Source: Halorubrum ruber | GTDB lineage: Archaea > Halobacteriota > Halobacteria > Halobacteriales > Haloferacaceae | Direction of reading: 5' to 3' | Length of the DNA stretch: 64,000 bases | Assembly: GCF_018228765.1 (NCBI RefSeq) | Contig: NZ_CP073695.1 | Location: 1,922,001 to 1,986,000, forward strand | Made by a program: the position numbers and the translations under genes | Shown here: positions 25,730-35,057 of the stretch, piece after piece | How positions within the stretch are numbered: the first letter of the stretch is position 1 | Layout of the letters: every line of letters starts with the position of its first letter | Notes under the pieces: generated by a model | Databases searched by the model: none | Told to the model about the DNA's origin: nothing | Seen by the model: the letters and a program-made list of their open reading frames with translations, nothing else

Positions 25730-26854
25730 ATGCGAGTCGTCTTCTTCACGAACACGCCCGCCCACGTCCACCTGTACAGACACGCCGTCGACCGGCTCGA
25801 ACGCGCCGGACACGACGTGCTCGTGCTGGGGCGAGACTACGGCTGTACGGTCGCGCTGTTAGACCGGTTCGACCTCCCGTACCGGGTGTACGGGGCGTGC
25901 GGGACGACGAAGGGGTCGGTGTTCCGGAACCTCCCGCGCCACTACGCGAACATCGTCCCCGCCGTCCGGTCGTTCGGTCCGGACGTGATCTTCGGCGTGG
26001 GCGCCTACGCGGCCCACGCCGGCCTGGCGAGCCGGACACCGGCGGTGCTGGTCCTCGACTCGGAGCCGACCTCGATCGACCACGCCATCTCGCGGCCGTT
26101 CGCCGCTGCGTTCCTCACGCCGCACGCCTTCCGGAAGGACCTCGGCGAGAACCACTACCAGTTCCGCGGCTTCTGCGAGACGGCGTACCTCCACCCGGAC
26201 GTGTACCAGCCGAATCCTGAGATACGCGACGAGCTCGGACTCGACGCTGACGAGCCGTTCGTCCTGCTGCGGTTCAACGCGTTCGGCTCCCACCACGACG
26301 TCGGCCAGTCCGGGTTCACGCCGGAGCAGCGTCGGCGGCTGGTCGAGACGTTCGCGGAGCACGCCACGGTGTTCGTCTCGGACGAGGGCGGGACGGTCGA
26401 CCTCGACGCGCTGCCGGCCCGCGAGTTCGACGTCCACCCGGCGCTGCTCCACGACGCCCTCTCCGCGGCGCGGCTCGTCGTCACCGACACGCAGACGGTC
26501 TGTACCGAGGCCGCGCTGCTCGGCACGCCGGTCGTCAGGTCGAACTCCTTCGTCGGGGACGGCGACATGGGGAACTTCACCGAGCTCGAACGGCAGGGGC
26601 TCGTCGTCAACACCGCCGACTTCGACGAGGTCCTCTCCACGGGCGTCGGCGTCCTGCTCGACGAGTCGATCGGCGTCGAGTGGCGGCGGCGCCGCAACGA
26701 GTACGTGGGCGGACTGGTCGACCTCACGGGGGTCATCGTCGCGTGCGCCGAGGCGGGCGGCCCCGAGGGCGTCCCCGGGCTCGAACGCTGGCGGGCCGGC
26801 ACGGAGGAGTCCGGTCCGGACCGGAGCGCGCCCGTCACGGAGGAGTCGACGTGA
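25730..26854 (+). CDS. DUF354 family protein (GT-B / epimerase-like fold)
   Basis: A 374-residue soluble protein of the DUF354 family, related in fold to UDP-GlcNAc 2-epimerases and GT-B transferases. VFFTNTPAHVHLYRHAVDRL opens the first Rossmann-like domain. FGVGAYAAHAGLASR, LRFNAFGSHHDVG and DTQTVCTEAALLGTPVVRSN mark the family core. It may modify or transfer a nucleotide-activated sugar. The last 30 residues are low complexity. Its TGA overlaps the next start as GTGA, so both proteins are made together. Confidence 0.8.
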   Translation: MRVVFFTNTPAHVHLYRHAVDRLERAGHDVLVLGRDYGCTVALLDRFDLPYRVYGACGTTKGSVFRNLPRHYANIVPAVRSFGPDVIFGVGAYAAHAGLASRTPAVLVLDSEPTSIDHAISRPFAAAFLTPHAFRKDLGENHYQFRGFCETAYLHPDVYQPNPEIRDELGLDADEPFVLLRFNAFGSHHDVGQSGFTPEQRRRLVETFAEHATVFVSDEGGTVDLDALPAREFDVHPALLHDALSAARLVVTDTQTVCTEAALLGTPVVRSNSFVGDGDMGNFTELERQGLVVNTADFDEVLSTGVGVLLDESIGVEWRRRRNEYVGGLVDLTGVIVACAEAGGPEGVPGLERWRAGTEESGPDRSAPVTEEST

Positions 26855-28188
26855 CGGCATCCGGCGCCGCGACGCGGCCGCTGGAGACGCCGGAGCGCGA
26901 CGGGGAGGGCCGGCGCGTCACCGACGACGAGGCGGCGCGGGCGCTGGAGGCGACGCTCGCGTACGCCAGGGAGCGGGAGTACACGGGCTGGGACTACTTC
27001 GACGGGATGAGCAGCCGGTTCCGCCGGTGGCTCCCGGTCGAGAACAAGTGGCTGAACATCGCGGTCCAGGAGGGGATAAAGCGGTTCCCGGTCAACGTCC
27101 GCCGGCCGATGCTGGTGGAACAGCGGCAGAGCTTCAAGGGGACGGCGCTGTTCGTCATGGCCAATCGGGCGGCCGCCGAACGCGCCGCAGACGAGGGAGC
27201 CCCGGAGTCGAATCGACTGGACGCGGAGGGGTACCGCCGCGAGGCAGACCGGCTGTCCGCGTGGCTCGTCGAGAACCGGAGCCGGGGGTACGCGGGCTTC
27301 TGTGGCGGCCACCAGCACGCGACGCAGGGGCTCGACGAGCGGCTCCCGGCGCGACACCCCGGGATCGTCTCGACCGGCTACGCCGTGCGGGCGCTGCTGT
27401 CCGGGAGCGAGGCGAGCGGGGAGGGCACACGAGTACCCGATCGATTCGACGGGCTCGACCTCGACGCCGCCGGCTCGGCCGAGGGGTTCGCCGCGGTCGC
27501 GGAGTCGGCGCTCCCGTTCGTGTTCGAGGACCTGAACTACCGGGAGACCGGCGAGACGGCGCGGATCGACTACCACGCCAGCGCCGAGCCGGGCGAGACG
27601 ACCGTCATCAACGCGAACGCCATCGGCGCCCGGCTCCTCCTCGACCTCCACGCGCGCCGGCCGCGGCCCGAACTCCGCGAGCGGGCGGAGCGGATCCTCG
27701 ACTACGTCGCGGAGCGGCAGGCCCCGATCGGCGGGTGGTACTACACCGACCCGCCGTCCGCGTCGCACCTCTCGATGGACAACCACCACAACGGGTTCGT
27801 CCTCGAGTCGCTCCTCCGTTACCGGGAGGTGACCGGATCGACCCGGTACGACGAGACGCTGGAGCGCGGCCTGCGGTTCTACCGGGAGACGCTGTTCGAG
27901 CCGTCCGGTGCCCCGAACTGGGACGAGACGAGCGCCTACCCGAAGGACGTCCACGCCGCCGCGGAGGGGATCGTGCTGTTCAGCGCGGCGGGCGACACGG
28001 CGTTCGCGTCGCGGATCCTCGACTGGACGCTCTCGGAGCTGTACGCCGGCGACGGCCGCTTCCGCTACCAGAAGCGGCGGTTCTACACCAAGCGGTTCAC
28101 GCTGATGCGGTGGTGCCAGGCGTGGATGGCGTTCGCGCTGGGCGAGTACCTCCGCGCGCGGCGGCGCGAAGAGAGCTCGAAGGACTGA
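26851..28188 (+). CDS. Alpha/alpha-toroid protein of a glycan locus
   Basis: A 445-residue soluble protein starting at GTG 26851. Repeated helix pairs with HATQGLDERLPARHPGIVST, NANAIGARLLLDLHA, APIGGWYYTDPPSASHLSMDNHHNG and SAYPKDVHAAAEGIVLF indicate a six-hairpin (alpha/alpha) toroid as in glycoside hydrolases and lyases or terpenoid-cyclase-like folds. Haloarchaeal relatives are often labelled antibiotic ABC transporter permease, which the sequence does not support, as no membrane helix is visible. A glycan- or lipid-modifying role is inference from context. Confidence 0.7.
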   Translation: MTASGAATRPLETPERDGEGRRVTDDEAARALEATLAYAREREYTGWDYFDGMSSRFRRWLPVENKWLNIAVQEGIKRFPVNVRRPMLVEQRQSFKGTALFVMANRAAAERAADEGAPESNRLDAEGYRREADRLSAWLVENRSRGYAGFCGGHQHATQGLDERLPARHPGIVSTGYAVRALLSGSEASGEGTRVPDRFDGLDLDAAGSAEGFAAVAESALPFVFEDLNYRETGETARIDYHASAEPGETTVINANAIGARLLLDLHARRPRPELRERAERILDYVAERQAPIGGWYYTDPPSASHLSMDNHHNGFVLESLLRYREVTGSTRYDETLERGLRFYRETLFEPSGAPNWDETSAYPKDVHAAAEGIVLFSAAGDTAFASRILDWTLSELYAGDGRFRYQKRRFYTKRFTLMRWCQAWMAFALGEYLRARRREESSKD

Positions 28189-28231
28189 ACAGAAAAAAGG
28201 CCGTTCGACCGCGACCGCTTCGCTCCTGCCG

Positions 28232-29341
28232 TCACTTTTCGGCCGCGCGTTCTGCTACCGACGAGCCGTCGCCGAGTACCGACTCCAGTGCGTCGACGGT
28301 CCGACCGGCCGCGTCGCCGCCGCCGTAGAGCTCGGGCTTCGGCGGGAGCGGCGAGCGGTCGGTCAGCGCGGCCGCGATGCGGTCGGCGTCGCCGCCGACC
28401 AGGACGTTCCACCCCGCTTCGACGGTCTCGACCCACTCGGTCTCCTCGCGGAGCGTGACGCAGGGCGTGTCGAGGTAGAACGCCTCCTTCTGGACCCCGC
28501 CGGAGTCGGTTGCGACCTTCGACGCGTCCGCCAGCAGGCGAAGGAAGGCGACGTAGCCGACCGGGTCGACGAGTCGGAGCCGTTCCGCGGCGTCGTCGTA
28601 CAGCCCGTGCTCGTGCAGCGCGGCCTCGGTCCGCGGGTGGAGCGGCAGGACCACGGGGTCGTCGACGGCCGCGAGCCCGTCCAGGATGGCGGCCAGCCGG
28701 TCCGGGTCGTCGGTGTTCGCCGCGCGGTGGACCGTCGCCAGCACGTACTCGTCGGGCCGGATCCCCGACACCGGGAGCGGCGTCGACTCGTCGAGCGCGC
28801 GGTCGCGGACCGCGAGAACGGCGTCGTACATCACGTCGCCGGTGACGACGACCTCGCCGCGGACGTTGTCCCCGCGGAGGGTCTCCGCGGCGTTCGCCGC
28901 GGGGGTGAGGAGGAGGTCCGAGCAGTGGTCGGTGAGGACGCGGTTCACCTCCTCCGGCATCGACCACTTCCCGCTCCGGAGACCGGCCTCGACGTGCGCC
29001 AGCGCCGGCTCGCGCTTGGCCGCGACCAGCGCGGCCGCGAGCGTCGAGTTCGTGTCGCCGTACACCAACACGACGTCGGGCGCCTCCTCGGCGATCACCT
29101 CGTCGAGCAGCCGCATCATCTCCGCCGTCTGCGGGGCGTGGTCGCCGGAGCCGACCCCGAGGTTGTAGTCCGGCTCGGGGATGTCCAGCTCCTCGAAGAA
29201 CACGCCGGAAAGCGCCTCGTCGTAGTGTTGCCCCGTGTGGATCAGCACCTCCTCGTGGGCCTCTCGCAGCCGCCGCGAGACGGGGAACGCCTTCACGAAC
29301 TGGGGGCGCGCGCCGACCACCGAGCAGACTCGCACGGTCAC
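28232..29341 (-). CDS. UDP-N-acetylglucosamine 2-epimerase family (WecB/WbpI-like)
   Basis: A 369-residue non-hydrolysing UDP-sugar 2-epimerase. SVVGARPQFVKAFPVSRRL, HTGQHYDEALSG, VLVYGDTNSTLAAAL and VATDSGGVQKEAFYLDTPCV are all conserved family blocks. In the six-gene operon it is best read as the last step, converting UDP-2,3-diacetamido-2,3-dideoxyglucuronate to the mannuronate epimer (WbpI role). Plain UDP-GlcNAc to UDP-ManNAc (WecB) is the alternative. Starts at GTG overlapping the previous stop (GTGA); last gene of the operon. Confidence 0.88.
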   Translation of the reverse strand: MTVRVCSVVGARPQFVKAFPVSRRLREAHEEVLIHTGQHYDEALSGVFFEELDIPEPDYNLGVGSGDHAPQTAEMMRLLDEVIAEEAPDVVLVYGDTNSTLAAALVAAKREPALAHVEAGLRSGKWSMPEEVNRVLTDHCSDLLLTPAANAAETLRGDNVRGEVVVTGDVMYDAVLAVRDRALDESTPLPVSGIRPDEYVLATVHRAANTDDPDRLAAILDGLAAVDDPVVLPLHPRTEAALHEHGLYDDAAERLRLVDPVGYVAFLRLLADASKVATDSGGVQKEAFYLDTPCVTLREETEWVETVEAGWNVLVGGDADRIAAALTDRSPLPPKPELYGGGDAAGRTVDALESVLGDGSSVAERAAEK

Positions 29342-30558
29342 TCCTCCCCCGCCGGGGTCTCCTCACCCGGCGAGGCGTCCTCGGTCTCGACGTCGACCCG
29401 CCACGGGGGCGCTTCCGAGTCGACGCGAACCTCCAGGTCGGCGTTCCGCCGCCGCTCGCCCGCGACGCCCGCGAGGAACGCGGCGACCCCGACCAGCGCG
29501 AGCGCGACGCCGACGGAGGCCGCCGCGGGGACGAGCGAGAGCAGCGACCCGAGCCCGACGGCGAGCCCGGCGCCGACCGACCCGATCCCGAACAGCTGCG
29601 CGGCTGCGGTCGGGTCGCCGAACCCGCGGCCCCGCGCCGCGAACAGCCGTCCGAGGTAGCTCCGCAACAGGAGCAGCGAGAGCGCGGGGACGAACGAGCC
29701 GTAGCGGATGTGGCTGGTCTCGTCGCCGTACACCGCCCGCATCGGGACGTCGGCGATCCGGAGCCCCTGTCGGTTGAGCCGGACGAGCAGGTGGTTGCAG
29801 AACCCGTAGTCGTCGTACAGCGACTCGAAGGCGACACGGTCGAGCGCGGTCCGGGAGATGGCCGTGTACCCGTTCTGCGGGTCCGTCATCCGCCAGTAGC
29901 CGCTGGCGACCCGGGTGAGCCCGGTGAGCAGGACGTTGCCGAACGTCCGCCACCCGGACATGTCGCGCCGGTACTCCGTGTGCCAGAGCCGGTTCCCCTT
30001 CGCGTAGTCCGCGTCGCCGCTCACAACCGGGTCGATGATCCGGTCGAGGATCGACGGGTCCATCTGGCCGTCCCCGTTCATCACCGCCACGACGTCGACG
30101 CCCGCGTCGTCGGCGACGGCGTTGCGGTAGCCGGTCTTTATCGCGCCGCCGACGCCGGTGTTCTCCCGGTGGCGGAGCGCGACGATCCGCCGGTCCGGGA
30201 GCGCCGTCCCGGAGCGGGCGTCCCGGGCGGCGATCCGGTCCCGCCAGGCCGGCCCGGTCCCGTCGGGAATCGGCCCGGTCCCGTCGGGCATCGGCCCGGA
30301 GCCGTCGGCTATCGGCCCGGAGCCGTCGGTCCTGACCCCCGACGCCTCGGGGATCCCCCGCAGCCGACCGCCGGGCCGCTCCGATCCCTCGAACCCGTCG
30401 AGGGTCTCGCGGATCTCCGTCCACGTGTCGTCGGTCGAACGGTCGTCGACGACGTACACGCGGTCGACGAACGCGGGGACCGTCTCGATCACCTCGCCCA
30501 CGAACCCCGCCTCGTTGTAGGCGGGGATCACGACCGCGACCGTGGCGCCCTCGTACAT
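29338..30558 (-). CDS. GT2 family glycosyltransferase with C-terminal membrane helices
   Basis: A 406-residue GT-A enzyme of the DPM1/GtrB type. VAVVIPAYNEAGFVGEVI opens the domain, VYVVDDRSTD and VVAVMNGDGQMDPS give the DxD region, and FCNHLLVRLNRQGLRI follows. Two hydrophobic helices near residues 325-375 anchor it. Between the first beta strands there is a tandem repeat DGSGPIADGSGPMPDGTGP (residues about 76-105) not expected in the fold. It probably makes a polyprenyl-phosphate sugar or extends the glycan. ATG 30558 overlaps the dehydrogenase stop (TGATG). Confidence 0.88.
   Translation of the reverse strand: MYEGATVAVVIPAYNEAGFVGEVIETVPAFVDRVYVVDDRSTDDTWTEIRETLDGFEGSERPGGRLRGIPEASGVRTDGSGPIADGSGPMPDGTGPIPDGTGPAWRDRIAARDARSGTALPDRRIVALRHRENTGVGGAIKTGYRNAVADDAGVDVVAVMNGDGQMDPSILDRIIDPVVSGDADYAKGNRLWHTEYRRDMSGWRTFGNVLLTGLTRVASGYWRMTDPQNGYTAISRTALDRVAFESLYDDYGFCNHLLVRLNRQGLRIADVPMRAVYGDETSHIRYGSFVPALSLLLLRSYLGRLFAARGRGFGDPTAAAQLFGIGSVGAGLAVGLGSLLSLVPAAASVGVALALVGVAAFLAGVAGERRRNADLEVRVDSEAPPWRVDVETEDASPGEETPAGEE
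30248..30331. repeat. 21-bp tandem repeat x4 in the GT2 gene
   Basis: Four imperfect 21-bp units (30248-30268, 30269-30289, 30290-30310, 30311-30331) with core ATCGGCCCGG. They encode seven-residue DG(S/T)GP(I/M)(A/P) units in frame. Confidence 0.9.
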
Positions 30559-31951
30559 CACTCCCACCCCCGGCCGACGGTGTAGACGTCGTGGGCCGTC
30601 GCGGAGAGGTCGAGCGCCTGCCGGCCGTCCACGACGGGGATCCCGGTCCGCTCGCCGTCCGGACCCGTCCGCTCGAACGCGGTCCAGTCGAAGTCGTCGA
30701 ACTCGTTGTGCGCGGTGACGAGGACCGCGGCGTCGACGTCGCGGGCCGCGATCTCGTCGAGCGGGACGTGTTCGCCGGGCATCTCCGGCAGCGCGTCGAG
30801 GATCGGGTCCACCGCGAGGACGGTGGCCCCGAGGCGGTCGAGCCGGTGGGCGATGTCGATCGCCGGCGACGCCCGCGTCTCCGGGACGCCGGCGCGGTAG
30901 GCCACGCCGAACAGCGCGACCGTCGCGCCGTCGACCGACCCCGTCGCCTCGAGTTGGTCGACGAGCGTTTCGACGACGAACCCCGGCATCCGCTCGTTGA
31001 CGTCGCGTGCCGTCCGGATCAGCGCCGCGCGGTCGTCGATCCCGTCGAGGAGGAAGTACGGGTAGTACGGGATGCAGTGGCCGCCGACCCCGGCGCCCGG
31101 CGTCAGGATGTCGCAGAACGGCTGCGTGTTCGCGGCCTCGATGGTCTCGACCACGTCGACCCCGAACTCGTCGGTCAGCGTCGCCAGCTCGTTGGCGAGC
31201 GCGATGTTGACGTCGCGGTAGACCCCCTCGAACAGCTTGACGCACTCCGCGGTCCGCGCGTCGCTGGTGCGGATCACCTCGTTGTCGGTCAGCTCGTCGT
31301 AGACGAACTCGGCGACGCGGGCGCTCTCGGCGTCGACCCCGCCGACGATCTTCGGATACGACCCGCGGATGTCCTCCAGCGCGCGGCCGCTGGCGGTGCG
31401 CTCCGGGGTGTGTGCGAGGCCGAACTCGCCCGGCTCGCGGTCGCCGGCGGTCAGGATCGGCCCGATAACGTCGGCGCACGTCCCCGGGGGACGGTCGACT
31501 CCACGAACACCGCGTCGCCCGGGTCGAGGCCGGCGCGAACGGTCTCGGCGGCCGCCTCGAGCGCCGCGAGGTCGGGGTCGTCGTCCCCGTCGATCACGGT
31601 GGGGACGACGATCACGTGGACGCGCGCGGCCGACGCCGCGGCCTCGCCGTCCGTCGTGGCGACGAAACGCCCGTCGGCGACCGCGTTCGACAGCAGCGAC
31701 GACACCCCCGGCTCGTGGTCGAAGGGGTTGGCCCCGTCGTTCAGCGCCGCGACCCGCCCGGGGTCGATATCCACGCCGGTGACCGCGCCGGTCGCCTCGG
31801 CGTACACGAGCGACAGCGGCAGGCCGATCTTCCCCATCCCGTACACCGCGACGGGGACCTCTCCCGCGCGGAAGGCCGCCCGCTGGCGCGCCGCGCTCGC
31901 GTCGGCGCCGTACAGCCCGACGGTCTCCGTCGGCGGGGCATTCGCGGTCAT
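30558..31951 (-). CDS. UDP-GlcNAc/ManNAc 6-dehydrogenase (WbpA/WecC-like; apparent frameshift)
   Basis: A UDP-sugar 6-dehydrogenase of about 464 residues once one base is restored. AVYGMGKIGLPLSLVYAE is the NAD-binding Rossmann motif, and HVIVVPTVIDGDD and FVESTVP lie before the break. After it come PGTCADVIGP, LAHTPERTASGRA, ECVKLFEGVYRDVNIALANE (catalytic Lys region) and GAGVGGHCIPYYPYF (catalytic Cys). The break is in a G run at 31486-31490 on the + strand. In pathway context it oxidises UDP-GlcNAc to the uronate (WbpA role). ATG overlaps the upstream stop as ATGA. Confidence 0.87.
31486..31490. other. Putative -1 frameshift in G5 run
   Basis: Five G where six are needed to join STVP to PGTCADVIGP in the dehydrogenase. 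Both sides are well conserved. Confidence 0.85.
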
Positions 31952-32934
31952 CGTCCACCCGTCCCGGCGACGGTCGCCTCGGGACCGTCGACCGCGTCGC
32001 GGATCCGGCGGACCAGCTCGATCGCTCGGAGCCCGTCCTCGCCGGTGACCTCGGGGGTCGACCCCGTCTTCGCCGCCGACACGAACGACTCCAGCTCCGC
32101 GCGGAGCGGCTCGCCGTTGGCGACCTGCGGCCGCTCGACGACGCTCTCGGAGCGGTACCGGACGTCGCCGTCCGACTCGACGTAGCCGGGGAGCGAGCGC
32201 CGGTGTATCTTCACCGACTGCGTGAGGTAGTCCACGGTCACCCGGCACTCGCGGCCGGTGACGGCGAGCTCGCGGACCTTCTGGTGGGTGATCCGGCTCG
32301 CCGTCAGCGTCCCCAACACGCCGTTGTCGAGCGTGAGCGTCGCCGCGACGTGAGGGTCGCCGTCGACCCCGGCCGCGTACGTCTCCGCGACGTCGGCGTC
32401 GAACAGCGACAGCACGACGTCGAGGTCGTGGATCATCAGGTCCTCGACCACGCCGTCCGCGTTCTCGCGGTCGACCGGCGGGCCGAGCCGCCGCGCGTCG
32501 ACCGCGAGCACCTCCATCTCCGGTAACACGTCGCCGAGGGCCCGCACGGCCGGGTTGAACCGCTCGATGTGCCCGACCTGGAGCCGGAGGTCGTTCCGGT
32601 CGGCGAGCGCGATCAGCTCGCGGCCCTCGTCGGGGTCGTCGACGAACGGCTTCTCGACGAGGACGTGGGTGTCGGCCTCCAGCGCCTCGCGCACGATGGG
32701 CGCGTGGAAGCGGGTCGGGACGACCACCGAGACGGCGTCGACCGCCTGGAGCAGCGTCCCCCGGTTGAGCGCCCGCGTCCCGTGTTTCTCGGCGACCTCC
32801 GTCGCGCGGTCCCAGTCGGTGTCCGCGACGCCGACGAGCTCGGCGTCAGGCGTGTTGGCGTACACGCGGGCGTGGTGCGCGCCCATGCTCCCGACGCCGA
32901 CGACGCCGACGCGGAGCGGCCCGTCGTCAGTCAT
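31948..32934 (-). CDS. Gfo/Idh/MocA oxidoreductase (WbpB/WlbA-like 3-dehydrogenase)
   Basis: A 328-residue NAD-dependent oxidoreductase. VGVVGVGSMGAHHARVY is the Rossmann motif, HVLVEKPFVDD contains the catalytic EKP, and EDLMIHDLDVVLSLF supplies the His/Asp of the active site. In the operon it fits the WbpB/WlbA step, oxidation of the C3 hydroxyl of UDP-GlcNAcA. It overlaps the aminotransferase gene by 8 bp and the dehydrogenase gene by 4 bp. Confidence 0.86.
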   Translation of the reverse strand: MTDDGPLRVGVVGVGSMGAHHARVYANTPDAELVGVADTDWDRATEVAEKHGTRALNRGTLLQAVDAVSVVVPTRFHAPIVREALEADTHVLVEKPFVDDPDEGRELIALADRNDLRLQVGHIERFNPAVRALGDVLPEMEVLAVDARRLGPPVDRENADGVVEDLMIHDLDVVLSLFDADVAETYAAGVDGDPHVAATLTLDNGVLGTLTASRITHQKVRELAVTGRECRVTVDYLTQSVKIHRRSLPGYVESDGDVRYRSESVVERPQVANGEPLRAELESFVSAAKTGSTPEVTGEDGLRAIELVRRIRDAVDGPEATVAGTGGR

Positions 32935-34054
32935 CGGCGGCCACCTCCGTCTCGGCGAGGCCGTAGTGGCCCCGCACGGCGGCGGCGACCCGGTCGACCG
33001 CCTCGTCGGTGAGCCCCGGGTGTACCGGCAGCGACACGACCTCGTCGGCGAGCCGGCGCGCCGTCGGAACCGCCGGGTCGTACCCGTCGTACGCCGGCTG
33101 GTCCGGGATGGTCGTCGGGTAGTAGACGGCCGTGTCCACCCCGCGCTCGTCGAGGTGCTCGCGGAGCGCGGCCCGGTCCTGACACCGGACCGTGTACTGG
33201 TGGTAGACGTGGCGCCGCCCCGGCGGCTCCGTCGGGAGCGTCAGCTCGGGGACGTCCTCCAGCGCCGCGGAGAGCCGCACCGCGTTCTTGCGGCGGCGGG
33301 CGTTGTACGCCGGGAGCTTCCGGAGCTGCTCGACGCCGATCCCGGCCGCGAGGCTCGTCATCCGGAGGTTATGGCCCACGGAGACGTGGTCGTAGCCGCG
33401 CTCGGCGCCGTCCGCGCGCCCGTGATTGACGAAGCGGGCGGCGCGGTCGGCGACCTCCTCGTCGTCCGTGACGACCATCCCGCCCTCCCCGGTCGTCATG
33501 TTCTTCGTCGGGTAAAACGAGAAGCAGCCGGCGTCGCCGAGCGCGCCGACGGACGTCCCCTCGTAGGCCGCCCCGTGCGCCTGCGCGGCGTCCTCGATCA
33601 GCGCGAGGTCGTGCTCGTCCGCGATCGCATTCAGCCGGCCCATGTCCGCCGGCAGCCCGTACAGGTGGACCGGCAGGATCGCGGCGACGTCGTCGGTCGC
33701 CGCGACCGCGTCCTCGACCGCGTCCGGGTCGATCGTGTACGTCTCGGGGTCGACGTCCGCGAACACCGGCTCGGCGCCGCAGAGTCGGACCGCGTTCGCG
33801 CTCGCGACGAAGGAGAACGGGGTTGTGACGACCGCGTCGCCCTCGCCGATCCCGAGGCCCTCCAGCGCCGCGTGGAGGGCCGCGGTCCCGTTGGCGACCG
33901 CGACGCCGCGCTCGGCGCCGCAGTGGTCCGCGAAGGCGCGCTCGAACTCCCGGACGACGGGGCCGTCGGCCAGCCGACCGCCCGTGAGCACCTCGCGCAC
34001 CCGCTCTATCTCCCGCTCGCCGACGTCGGGGTCGGCGATGGCGACCCGGCTCAT
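32927..34054 (-). CDS. DegT/DnrJ/EryC1 aminotransferase (WbpE/WlbC-like)
   Basis: A 375-residue PLP-dependent sugar aminotransferase. ANGTAALHAALEGLGIGEGD, TTPFSFVASANAVRLCG, LIEDAAQAHGAAYEG (Asp that binds the pyridine N) and CFSFYPTKNMTTGEGGMV (the Schiff-base Lys) are all present. Its expected role is amination at C3 of the keto-sugar to UDP-2-acetamido-3-amino-glucuronate. Four-base overlap with the acetyltransferase gene upstream. Confidence 0.9.
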   Translation of the reverse strand: MSRVAIADPDVGEREIERVREVLTGGRLADGPVVREFERAFADHCGAERGVAVANGTAALHAALEGLGIGEGDAVVTTPFSFVASANAVRLCGAEPVFADVDPETYTIDPDAVEDAVAATDDVAAILPVHLYGLPADMGRLNAIADEHDLALIEDAAQAHGAAYEGTSVGALGDAGCFSFYPTKNMTTGEGGMVVTDDEEVADRAARFVNHGRADGAERGYDHVSVGHNLRMTSLAAGIGVEQLRKLPAYNARRRKNAVRLSAALEDVPELTLPTEPPGRRHVYHQYTVRCQDRAALREHLDERGVDTAVYYPTTIPDQPAYDGYDPAVPTARRLADEVVSLPVHPGLTDEAVDRVAAAVRGHYGLAETEVAADD

Positions 34055-34671
34055 GCTATCGAGTTCGAGCCGTCGAGCGGTTCCGGGAGGTCACGGGGCG
34101 CGGCGGGGACGCCGGCCGCGAGCGTCTCGGGCGGGACGTCCTCGGTGACGACCGCGCCGGCGGCCACGAACGCCCGCTCGCCGACGGTGACGCCGGGGAG
34201 CACGGTCGCGTTGGCCCCGACGGAGACTGAGTCGGCGAGCTTGGGTCCGTCGAGGTCGACATCACGCCGGACCGGGTACGGGTCGTTCGTCAGCACCGCG
34301 TTCGGGCCGACGAACACGTCGTCGCCGATCGCGGTCTCCTGCGGGACGTACACCCCGCTCTGGAGGCTGACGCGCGAGCCGATCGTCGTCTCGCCGTCGA
34401 CGATCGCGTTCGTCCCGACGAGCACGTCGTCACCGAGCTCGGTGTGTTCCCTGACGAGGGCGTTGTGTCCGGTCGTGAACCCGTCGCCTGCCCGCACGTC
34501 GGCGTACACGACCGATCCGGACCGCACCGTCGCGTCGTCGCCGACGACCGTGGGACCGGCGTCGTCGGCGTACTCGTACCCGAGCGTCGCCCGCTCGCTT
34601 ACCGTCGACCCCGCGCCGAGCCTGACGTCCGCGACCGTCGACTCCGGGGCGCTTCGTTGTGAGTCTCGCAT
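34051..34671 (-). CDS. Hexapeptide-repeat acetyltransferase (WbpD/WlbB-like)
   Basis: A left-handed beta-helix acyltransferase of 206 residues (218 if an in-frame ATG at 34707 inside the promoter box is used). Hexapeptide turns such as VRSGSVVYADVRAG, TTIGSRVSLQSGVYVP, VSVGANATVLPGVTVGE and AGAVVTEDVP are regular. In the operon it would acetylate the 3-amino group. ATG 34671 is chosen because the box at 34712 would put the transcript start near 34680. First gene of the operon. Confidence 0.86.
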   Translation of the reverse strand: MRDSQRSAPESTVADVRLGAGSTVSERATLGYEYADDAGPTVVGDDATVRSGSVVYADVRAGDGFTTGHNALVREHTELGDDVLVGTNAIVDGETTIGSRVSLQSGVYVPQETAIGDDVFVGPNAVLTNDPYPVRRDVDLDGPKLADSVSVGANATVLPGVTVGERAFVAAGAVVTEDVPPETLAAGVPAAPRDLPEPLDGSNSIA

Positions 34672-34706
34672 GGTTCGTTCGTGTGGCGCTGGGGCCGGTC
34701 CGGCCA

Positions 34707-34725
34707 TTGTTATAGAGAGGCTTGC
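34707..34725 (-). promoter_or_regulatory. Bipartite promoter element of the diacetamido-uronate operon
   Basis: GCAA-N9-TAACAA on the minus strand, with CTATAACAATG. T at 34712 is 41 nt from ATG 34671, so a short leader of about 9 nt is expected. Confidence 0.6.
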
Positions 34726-35039
34726 CGGGGTACGATCCCCATACCCGGCCGGTAGCGGCGTCCAGGCGACGGCCGAAGACGGGTCTCGAGGGCGCCGCAG
34801 TCGGCGAGTTCGAATCGGAGCGAGGCGGAGTACGGCGGGCGACCGCGCCGGCGGTCCACGCGCTCGGAGCGGATCGCTCCCGCGGATCGACGGACGGAGT
34901 AAGGGCGGGGCGGCCGGAGTGTGGCCAGCGTTACTCGAATTCGGCTCCCGACGTGGCCCGCGTTACTCGCCGCCGGATCGCGGCGGATCGAAACGGCGGC
35001 GACGCGGCGAACCGGCACTCAGCGCCCCCGAGACCGGAG
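34726..35039. other. Divergent intergenic region with duplicated GCGTTACTCG
   Basis: No supported gene. GCGTTACTCG occurs at 34928-34937 and 34960-34969; the same ten bases occur at 58484-58493 before a TrmB-family gene. Confidence 0.55.
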
Positions 35040-35057
35040 GTATGTCCATCGTAACAA
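35040..35057 (+). promoter_or_regulatory. Bipartite promoter element for the CARDB-like secreted protein
   Basis: GTAT-N8-TAACAA. T at 35052 is exactly 32 nt before ATG 35084. Confidence 0.7.
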
